From the NCBI GenBank assembly GCA_025964215.1, contig JAOPZG010000143.1:1-6522 (forward strand): a stretch of DNA of 6,522 bases, read 5' to 3'. Position numbers and translations under genes: made by a program. The DNA comes from Conexibacter sp. GTDB taxonomy: Bacteria; Actinomycetota; Thermoleophilia; Solirubrobacterales; Solirubrobacteraceae. Below the pieces are notes generated by a model. It was not told the origin of the DNA, searched no databases, and saw nothing but the letters and a program-made list of their open reading frames with translations. Below, one piece after another: positions 1-6,522 of this stretch (the stretch's first letter is position 1; each line of letters starts with the position of its first letter).

Positions 1-405
1 CGGACCGGCGGGACCGCGGGCGGCACCGCCGGCGCGGCCGCCGCCGGCACGGTCGGCACCGTCGCCAACGTCAAGGGCTCGACCCTCTACGTCACGAGCA
101 GCGACGGCACCACGGTCAAGGTCAAGACCAACGACAGCTCCAAGGTCACGCGCAACGCCTCCAGCAGCGCCGCGAACGTCCATCCCGGCGACACCGTCGT
201 CGTCCAGGGCGCCAAGGCCTCCAGCGGCACGGTGACCGCGACGAGCATCACGGCGACCGCCAAGGGCGTCAGCGCGTTCGGCGGCTTCGGCGGCGCGGCC
301 ACCGGGGGCGCCGCGACGGGCGCCACGGGCGCGGCGAGCGGGACCGGATCGGCCGGCGGCTCGGCGTCCGGCGTGCCCCAGGGCTTCGCCCCGCCGTCCG
401 GCTAG
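1..405 (+). CDS. DUF5666-like beta-barrel protein, 3' end only (partial)
   Basis: An open frame runs from the first base to a TAG at 403-405 and encodes the last 134 residues of a protein whose start lies outside the window. Residues about 16-88 form a run of short beta-strand-like segments beginning GTVGTVANVKGSTLYVTSSD and continuing through a 'HPGDTVVVQG' turn to 'GTVTATSI'. This alternation resembles the small OB-fold-like DUF5666 domain found in exported actinobacterial proteins. The flanks (residues 1-15 and about 90-134) are low-complexity Gly/Ala/Thr/Ser with a Pro-containing end, typical of extracytoplasmic linkers and tails. No membrane segment is visible in this part. An N-terminal membrane anchor or signal peptide is expected but cannot be seen. 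Function is unknown, and the family assignment rests on pattern recognition. A 42-nt gap separates it from the pyrophosphatase gene. Confidence 0.72.
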   Translation, partial: RTGGTAGGTAGAAAAGTVGTVANVKGSTLYVTSSDGTTVKVKTNDSSKVTRNASSSAANVHPGDTVVVQGAKASSGTVTATSITATAKGVSAFGGFGGAATGGAATGATGAASGTGSAGGSASGVPQGFAPPSG

Positions 406-447
406 GACGCGGGACCGGACCGCGCATCGGACCCCTTCCACGACACA

Positions 448-2076
448 ATGGAGGGAGTGCCGCTCATCCATGTCACAGGCCATCGCAACCCCGACACCGA
501 CTCGATCGCCGCCGCGATCGGGTACGCGGAGCTGCGCGGGCACCTGGACCCCGACAACACCTACGTCCCGGTCCGCCTCGGCGACCTGAACTCGCAGACC
601 CGCTGGGTCCTGGAGCGCGCCGGCGCCGCCGAGCCCGAGTTCCTCCCGCACGTGATGCTGCGCGTGCGCGACGTGATGCAGCAGGACTTCTACGCCGCGG
701 GCATCGACGACGCCGTCCGCGAGGTCGGCCTGACGATGGCGCAGGACAAGCTCGACGTGGTCCCGATCGTCGACCACGACGGCAAGCTCGTCGGCGTCAT
801 GACCGAGCGCGCGCTGGCCCGCCGCTACATCCGCGAGTCGCGCGAGGCCTCGACGCTGGTCGACGCGCCCACGCGCGTGAGCGCGATCGCCGCCGCCGTC
901 AGCGGCGAGCACGTCTCCGGCGACGACGTCGCGGTCGCCGGCCGCGTCTGGGTCTTCGCGATGGCCACCGACTTCCCCGAGAGCGGCATCGGCCCCGGCG
1001 ACGCCGTGATCATCGGCAACCGCGAGGACGCCCAGCGCCGGATGATCGAGCGCGGCGTCGCGCTGATGCTGATCTCCAACGGCGTCGCGCCGAGCGACGA
1101 CATCCTCAAGTACGCCCGCGAGCACGGCACCGCCGTCGTCCTCTCGCCGCTGGACAGCTACGTCTGCGGCCGCATGACGACGCTGGCCGCCCCGTGCAGC
1201 GCGCTGATGGACGCCGAGCCGCTGACCGTCCGCGGCAACGACCTCCTCGAGGACGTCACCGAGGAGATCAAGAACGTGCACTACCGCGCCGCCGTCGCGG
1301 TCGACAAGCGCGGCCACCCGGTGGGCCTCGTCACGCGCTCGGACCTCGTCAACCCGGTCGCGCGCGAGGTCCTGCTCGTCGACCACGCCGAGCAGGGCCA
1401 GTCGGTGATCGGCATCGAGCAGGCGCACATCGTCGAGATCCTCGACCACCATCACATCGGCTCGATCGAGACGCGCGTCCCCGTGCGAGCGACCTTCGAC
1501 CCCGTCGGCTCGACCTCGACGCTCGTCATCGAGCGCTTCCGCCAGGCGCAGCTCGAGCCGACGCAGCCGACCGCGACCGTCCTGCTCGGCGCGATCCTCT
1601 CCGACACCGTGATCCTCAACTCGCCGACGACGACCGACCGCGACCACGTGGCCGTCGAGTTCCTCGCCGAGTTCCTCGGCGTCGAGCCGCTGGCCTTCGG
1701 CCGCGAGATGTTCGAGTCCGGCTCCGACGCCGCCGACGCCTCCGTCGAGGCACTGCTCGGCCGCGACTCCAAGGAGTACGAGACGGCCGAGGGCCCGATG
1801 AGCATCGCCCAGATCGAGACGGCGGGGACGATCCTCGCCGGCCGCCTCGGCGAGCTGCGCCAGGCGCTCCAGAGCCAGCACGACCGCAACGGCCACGTGC
1901 TCTCGGCGCTGATGATCACCGACATCCTCGAGAAGCACACGCAGCTGCTGCTCGCCGGGGACGTCGCGGCCGCCGAGCGCGCGTTCGGCAAGGACGCGCG
2001 CGACGGGATCCTCGACCTGCCCGGCGTGATGAGCCGCAAGAAGCAGGTCGCGCCGCCGCTGCTCGGCGCCTTCTAG
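448..2076 (+). CDS. ppaC: Manganese-dependent inorganic pyrophosphatase (family II) with CBS-DRTGG-CBS regulatory insert
   Basis: This cytoplasmic enzyme hydrolyses pyrophosphate to two phosphates and so pulls biosynthetic reactions forward. The 542-residue frame starts with the DHH-family metal motif (H12, D16, D18 in GHRNPDTDS). It is then interrupted by CBS domain 1 (about 73-128), a DRTGG domain (about 137-245) and CBS domain 2 (about 250-305). The DHH fold resumes with VDH (D312, H313), the LDHHH motif (D333-H336) and SDT (D386). The DHHA2 domain (about 410-540) ends with the substrate-binding SRKKQ motif (529-533). All family II metal and phosphate motifs appear intact. About 310 residues is usual for the plain enzyme, and the insert explains the extra length. 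In characterised CBS-PPases the CBS pair binds AMP/ADP (inhibiting) or ATP (activating), and those that also have DRTGG respond to diadenosine polyphosphates. That regulation is inferred here. The start is uncertain: ATG 448 is used, but GTG 457 is also possible, since CACAAT at 444-449 lies 7 nt before it. The TAG stop overlaps that of the convergent DUF2127 gene. Confidence 0.95.
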   Translation: MEGVPLIHVTGHRNPDTDSIAAAIGYAELRGHLDPDNTYVPVRLGDLNSQTRWVLERAGAAEPEFLPHVMLRVRDVMQQDFYAAGIDDAVREVGLTMAQDKLDVVPIVDHDGKLVGVMTERALARRYIRESREASTLVDAPTRVSAIAAAVSGEHVSGDDVAVAGRVWVFAMATDFPESGIGPGDAVIIGNREDAQRRMIERGVALMLISNGVAPSDDILKYAREHGTAVVLSPLDSYVCGRMTTLAAPCSALMDAEPLTVRGNDLLEDVTEEIKNVHYRAAVAVDKRGHPVGLVTRSDLVNPVAREVLLVDHAEQGQSVIGIEQAHIVEILDHHHIGSIETRVPVRATFDPVGSTSTLVIERFRQAQLEPTQPTATVLLGAILSDTVILNSPTTTDRDHVAVEFLAEFLGVEPLAFGREMFESGSDAADASVEALLGRDSKEYETAEGPMSIAQIETAGTILAGRLGELRQALQSQHDRNGHVLSALMITDILEKHTQLLLAGDVAAAERAFGKDARDGILDLPGVMSRKKQVAPPLLGAF

Positions 2077-2924
2077 GCGGCCCGCGGGGCGCCGGCCTCG
2101 AGCGCCGGCCAGCCGACGTCCTGCTCGGCGAGCGCCTCGTCGGCGGCCGCGCCGCCGCGCAGGCCGAAGAGGCGCTTGGCGTACAGCAGGTAGGCGACGA
2201 CCGCGACGTTCACGAGGAAGGCCAGGACCTTGAACGGCGTCGCGTGCTCGCTCAGCTCGTAGACCTCGACGGGCAGCAGCGAGGCGGTGACGAGCAGTGT
2301 GAGGTACTCGGCCCAGCGCTTGGCGTACCACAGCCCGACGGCCTCGATCCCCTCGATCGCGGCGTAGAGCAGCGCGATCGCGGCGAAGAGGTGCAGGCGG
2401 CTCGAGCGCAGCGTGAAGAGCTCGTCGATGCGGTGCGTGAGGCCGTGGTGGCTGGCCGCGCCGCCGCTGGAGGCCTCGCCGGTGACGTCGGCGATCACGC
2501 GCAGGACGACGTCGCGGAGGTCGGCGCGGTTGGCGCTGAAGAGCAGGATCGCGATCCCGAGCAGGCCGAGGCCGAGGAAGTGCAGCGCGCGGTTGATCGC
2601 GATCAGGCGCAGGACGATCTTGTCGCGCAGCGGCTTGCCGCGCAGCGGGAGGACGATCTCCTCGCGCGGTGGGATCGCGTCCCGCGACGGCTCGCCCCCG
2701 ACGGCGCTCGCCGGGACCGGCAGCCACGAGTCGCAGCGCAGGCAGCGGTGCCAGCGGATCCCGTCGACCTCGCGGGCGACGATCGCGTCCTCGGGGCGCA
2801 GCGTGCGCGCGTCGAGGCCGACGAGCTCGTGCCCCGCGAGGCCGCAGACGAGCAGCTCCCAGTGGAACCGCGGCACGAACCGGCGGGGCGTCTCCTGCAC
2901 CCCGGGAGCCAGGCGATGGGTCAC
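2073..2924 (-). CDS. DUF2127 family membrane protein with N-terminal Cys/His region
   Basis: The 283-residue protein starts at a GTG (2924-2922). The C-terminal two thirds match the DUF2127 pattern: four hydrophobic segments at about 108-130, 178-200, 205-224 and 233-249. These include the characteristic 'KRWAEYLTLL' stretch, acidic residues within or next to the membrane segments (E191, E194, E206, E220, E223) and a basic end at KRLF (250-253). The N-terminal 90 residues are soluble and carry C27, H32, C61 and C64 (CLRC), spaced as in a small zinc-binding site. Plain DUF2127 proteins are shorter and lack this part. No enzymatic function is known for DUF2127, so the role is unknown. It is divergent from rapZ and convergent with the pyrophosphatase gene, so it forms its own single-gene transcript. 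A TAGGGT hexamer lies 9 nt before the GTG and no Shine-Dalgarno is seen, which suggests a leaderless mRNA. A later GTG at codon 9 has no better support. Confidence 0.87.
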   Translation of the reverse strand: MTHRLAPGVQETPRRFVPRFHWELLVCGLAGHELVGLDARTLRPEDAIVAREVDGIRWHRCLRCDSWLPVPASAVGGEPSRDAIPPREEIVLPLRGKPLRDKIVLRLIAINRALHFLGLGLLGIAILLFSANRADLRDVVLRVIADVTGEASSGGAASHHGLTHRIDELFTLRSSRLHLFAAIALLYAAIEGIEAVGLWYAKRWAEYLTLLVTASLLPVEVYELSEHATPFKVLAFLVNVAVVAYLLYAKRLFGLRGGAAADEALAEQDVGWPALEAGAPRAA

Positions 2925-2931
2925 TTGGCAC

Positions 2932-2939
2932 GGACCCTA
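2932..2939 (-). promoter_or_regulatory. Putative -10 element for the DUF2127 gene (leaderless)
   Basis: Read on the minus strand this is TAGGGTCC. The hexamer TAGGGT (2939 down to 2934) fits the actinobacterial -10 consensus TANNNT. Its last T is 9 nt from the GTG start, so transcription would begin at or next to the start codon. No clear -35 (TTGAC-like) sits at the usual spacing. The same nine bases, TAGGGTCCG, occur upstream of gap at 4295-4303. This is an inference from position and sequence only. Confidence 0.45.
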
Positions 2940-2943
2940 ACCT
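2938..2943 (+). promoter_or_regulatory. Putative -10 element for rapZ
   Basis: TAACCT matches TANNNT and lies 32 nt upstream of the rapZ ATG. Transcription would start near 2950, giving a leader of about 25 nt. It overlaps the opposing TAGGGT of the DUF2127 gene almost completely, so RNA polymerase could probably open only one direction at a time. No good -35 is seen at 16-18 nt. TTGGCA at 2925-2930 resembles one but is only 7 nt away. Confidence 0.35.
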
Positions 2944-2975
2944 GGACGGTCCGGCGGGCGCGTCATCATGTCGTC

Positions 2976-3887
2976 ATGGCCGTGAGCAGCACGCCGACGC
3001 CGGCGAGCACCGAGTCCCACCTCCAGGACCTCGTCGTCATCTCCGGCTTCTCGGGCGCGGGCAAGTCCACCGCCATGGCGGTCTTCGAGGACGCCGGCTA
3101 CTTCTGCGTGGACAACCTGCCGCCGGAGATGATCCGCTCGCTCGTGGAGCTCTTCACGCACGAGGGCTCGAAGGTCGAGCGCGCGGCGGTCGTCTCCGAC
3201 GTCCGCGGCGGCGAGTTCTTCGAGCCGCTGGAGGGCGTGCTCGACGAGCTCCACCAGCGCGAGCTGCCCGCGCGCGTCCTGTTCCTGGACGCCGACGACC
3301 TCACGCTGATGGACCGCTACAAGGAGACGCGCCGCCGCCACCCGCTGGCGCCCGAGTCCTCGATCGCCTCCGGGATCGCCGCGGAGCGCGCGATGCTCGG
3401 GCCGATCCGCGACCGCTCCGACTTCGTCATCGACTCCTCCGGGCTGAAGGCCTCGCACCTGCGGCGCCGGATCGCCGACGAGCTGCTGCCGCGCCACCGC
3501 CGCGGTCGGCTCGCGCTGACGATCCAGTCCTTCGGCTTCAAGCACGGCCCGCCGCGCGACGCCGACCTCGTCTTCGACGTGCGCTTCCTGCCGAACCCGC
3601 ACTACGTCCCGGAGCTGCGGCCGAAGACCGGCCTCGACCCGGACGTCGTCGCGTACGTCGGGCGCGAGGGCAAGCTCGCCGACTTCTACGCGCTGCTCGA
3701 GCCGCTGCTCGACTTCCTCGTGCCGCAGTACGAGGAGGAGGGCAAGGCCCACCTCAGCGTCGCGATCGGCTGCACCGGCGGCCGCCACCGCTCCGTCGCG
3801 ATCACCGAGCACCTCGGCCGCCACTTCGGCGACCGCGACGACGTCGTGGTGGAGATCGAGCACCGCGACATCGGCCGCAAGCCGTAA
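2976..3887 (+). CDS. rapZ: RapZ/YvcJ family nucleotide-binding protein
   Basis: The protein is 303 residues. RapZ is a cytoplasmic P-loop ATP/GTPase-like protein. In E. coli it binds glucosamine-6-phosphate and RNA to control GlmS synthesis, and the Bacillus homologue is YvcJ. The role in actinobacteria is less defined. Visible hallmarks are the Walker A motif GFSGAGKST (24-32), the family signature 'YFCVDNLPPEM' (D46, N47), 'SDVRGGEFF', and 'SFGFKHGPP' (from S185) at the start of the C-terminal domain. These are followed by 'DVRFLPNPHYVPELR' and the phosphate-binding-like GCTGGRHRSV (265-274). Both domains are complete. ATG 2976 is the first usable start and gives an 18-residue Ser/Thr/Pro-rich leader before the first strand. 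GTG 2982 (codon 3) is the only other nearby choice, and no clear Shine-Dalgarno precedes either. A VOC gene follows after 26 nt. yvcK and whiA, the usual actinobacterial next neighbours, are not here. Confidence 0.95.
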   Translation: MAVSSTPTPASTESHLQDLVVISGFSGAGKSTAMAVFEDAGYFCVDNLPPEMIRSLVELFTHEGSKVERAAVVSDVRGGEFFEPLEGVLDELHQRELPARVLFLDADDLTLMDRYKETRRRHPLAPESSIASGIAAERAMLGPIRDRSDFVIDSSGLKASHLRRRIADELLPRHRRGRLALTIQSFGFKHGPPRDADLVFDVRFLPNPHYVPELRPKTGLDPDVVAYVGREGKLADFYALLEPLLDFLVPQYEEEGKAHLSVAIGCTGGRHRSVAITEHLGRHFGDRDDVVVEIEHRDIGRKP

Positions 3888-3895
3888 CGGTCGTC

Positions 3896-3901
3896 TAGGC
3901 T
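3896..3901 (+). promoter_or_regulatory. Putative -10 element for the VOC gene
   Basis: TAGGCT fits TANNNT and ends 12 nt before the ATG at 3914, in the 26-nt gap after rapZ. A start 6-8 nt downstream would leave a leader of only about 5 nt. No Shine-Dalgarno sequence precedes the ATG, which agrees with near-leaderless expression. Read-through from rapZ is an equally possible source of transcript. Confidence 0.35.
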
Positions 3902-3913
3902 CCCGCGCCGTCC

Positions 3914-4279
3914 ATGATCGATCATGTCGGCTTCGAGGTCTCCGACCTCGCACGCTCCGCGCGCTTCTACGACGCGCTCTTCTCCCGGCTCGGGATCCGG
4001 CGGATCCACGAGTCCGAGGCGTCGATCGCCTACGGCTCGCACGAGCCGCGGTTCTGGATCGTCGCCCGCGGCCGCACGCCCGCGCCGGCCTACGGCCACT
4101 GCGCGATCCAGGCGACGGGACGGGTCGCGGTGGACGCCGCCTACGCGGCGGCGCTCGATGCAGGTGGGCTGGATGACGGCCCTACGGCATTGCGGCCCCT
4201 GTACGGCCCGCGGTACTACGCGGCGTACGTGCTGGACCCCGATGGCCTCCGCGTCGAGCTCGTCGCGGGCGGGCACTGA
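3914..4279 (+). CDS. VOC superfamily protein (glyoxalase/bleomycin-resistance/dioxygenase fold)
   Basis: This 121-residue single-domain protein has two beta-alpha-beta-beta-beta modules. It begins 'MIDHVGFEVSDLARSARFYD', the classic VOC opening with a potential metal ligand at H4. The second module has 'GHCAIQA' (H62). The end has 'YYAAYVLDPDGLRVELV', with the DPDG turn and E115 as a further ligand. H4, H62 and E115 match the usual metal-binding positions, so it is probably an active metalloprotein, probably as a homodimer. The sequence style resembles a short glyoxalase-like subgroup found widely in bacteria, but the substrate cannot be told: detoxification of an aldehyde or electrophile is plausible, not shown. 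It lies between rapZ and gap. Its proximity to triose-phosphate enzymes, which are associated with methylglyoxal formation, is suggestive only. Codons around 4156-4200 are less GC-biased (GAT, GCA, GGT, CCT, TTG) than elsewhere in the window. Confidence 0.9.
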   Translation: MIDHVGFEVSDLARSARFYDALFSRLGIRRIHESEASIAYGSHEPRFWIVARGRTPAPAYGHCAIQATGRVAVDAAYAAALDAGGLDDGPTALRPLYGPRYYAAYVLDPDGLRVELVAGGH

Positions 4280-4294
4280 CCGCAACCGGATCGA

Positions 4295-6485
<2,191 letters not shown>

Positions 6486-6489
<4 letters not shown>

Positions 6490-6522
6490 GCAGGACGCCG
6501 CTGATCGCGGGCAACTGGAAGA
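6486..6522 (+). CDS. tpiA: Triose-phosphate isomerase, 5' end only (partial)
   Basis: Only the first 12 codons are inside the window, reading MSRTPLIAGNWK. This is the standard N-terminus of triose-phosphate isomerase, which interconverts dihydroxyacetone phosphate and glyceraldehyde 3-phosphate. N10 and K12 are the conserved active-site Asn and Lys. The ATG shares ATGA with the pgk stop, and a strong Shine-Dalgarno (GGAGGTG) precedes it. The position after gap and pgk is the expected operon order. The rest of the protein cannot be assessed. Confidence 0.93.

Larger units (their letters stand above)
2931..2953. repeat. Inverted repeat in the divergent promoter, possible operator
   Basis: CGGACC at 2931-2936 is the exact reverse complement of GGTCCG at 2948-2953, with 11 nt between the arms. 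The two opposing -10-like hexamers begin in the left arm or lie in the spacer. The placement suits a dimeric regulator that would control rapZ and the DUF2127 gene together. Six-base arms arise easily by chance in GC-rich DNA, so this is only a candidate. Confidence 0.3.

Noticed and set aside
408..424. Small hairpin (CGCGG / CCGCG, 7-nt loop) after the first stop codon, considered as a terminator
   Set aside because: The stem is only 5 bp with no following T-run. Such stems are frequent by chance in this base composition.
2925..2930. TTGGCA as a -35 for rapZ
   Set aside because: It is only 7 nt from TAACCT, and nothing -10-like lies 16-18 nt downstream.
2968..2970. ATG just upstream of the rapZ start
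   Set aside because: It is out of frame with rapZ (8 nt offset).
1194..3887. 897-codon open frame on the plus strand crossing the pyrophosphatase and DUF2127 genes into rapZ
   Set aside because: Only its end is a gene (rapZ from 2976). The upstream part is an Arg/Ala/Pro-rich shadow frame produced by high GC and few stop codons.
2937..3953. Long antisense open frame (338 codons) over rapZ
   Set aside because: The composition is Arg/Val/Ala/Glu-rich with no recognisable domain, and it lies opposite a well-supported rapZ.

Overview
The window is very GC-rich with strong G/C bias at third codon positions, and it carries the glycolytic gene order gap-pgk-tpiA close to rapZ. Together with the protein types this points to a high-GC actinobacterium. 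A deep-branching lineage such as the Thermoleophilia/Solirubrobacterales is my best guess, but it is an inference from style and synteny, not a database result.

Layout: (1) 1-405 (+), the 3' end of a gene for a probable secreted or surface DUF5666-like beta-barrel protein with a Gly/Ala/Ser-rich tail. (2) 448-2076 (+), a family II (DHH/DHHA2) manganese-dependent inorganic pyrophosphatase with a CBS-DRTGG-CBS nucleotide-sensing insert. (3) 2073-2924 (-), a DUF2127 membrane protein with an N-terminal Cys/His-containing soluble region. It is convergent with the pyrophosphatase gene, and the two stop codons share one CTAG. (4) 2976-3887 (+), rapZ, divergent from the DUF2127 gene across a 51-nt promoter gap. 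(5) 3914-4279 (+), a small VOC-superfamily protein. (6) 4349-5350 gap, 5347-6489 pgk and 6486-6522 (partial) tpiA, which overlap at their stop/start codons and look like one translationally coupled glycolytic operon.

How they fit together: gap, pgk and tpiA form the triose-phosphate part of lower glycolysis/gluconeogenesis. RapZ belongs to a P-loop family linked to amino-sugar and cell-envelope control, and in many actinobacteria it lies just upstream of yvcK, whiA and the gap-pgk-tpiA genes. Here yvcK and whiA are absent between rapZ and gap, and a VOC gene sits there instead. The pyrophosphatase is a housekeeping enzyme whose regulatory insert should tie PPi removal to adenine-nucleotide status.

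Regulation: several starts are preceded by a TANNNT -10-like hexamer (TAGGGT, TAGGCT, TAACCT), and some lie so close to the start codon that the mRNAs are probably leaderless or nearly so. gap and tpiA have Shine-Dalgarno-like sequences instead. I found no RNA gene, CRISPR array, insertion sequence or convincing intrinsic terminator. Most of the window is ordinary core genome. The points most worth a second look are the divergent promoter with an inverted repeat, the altered rapZ-gap neighbourhood and the Cys/His extension on the DUF2127 protein. I do not see clear evidence of a new multi-gene system.
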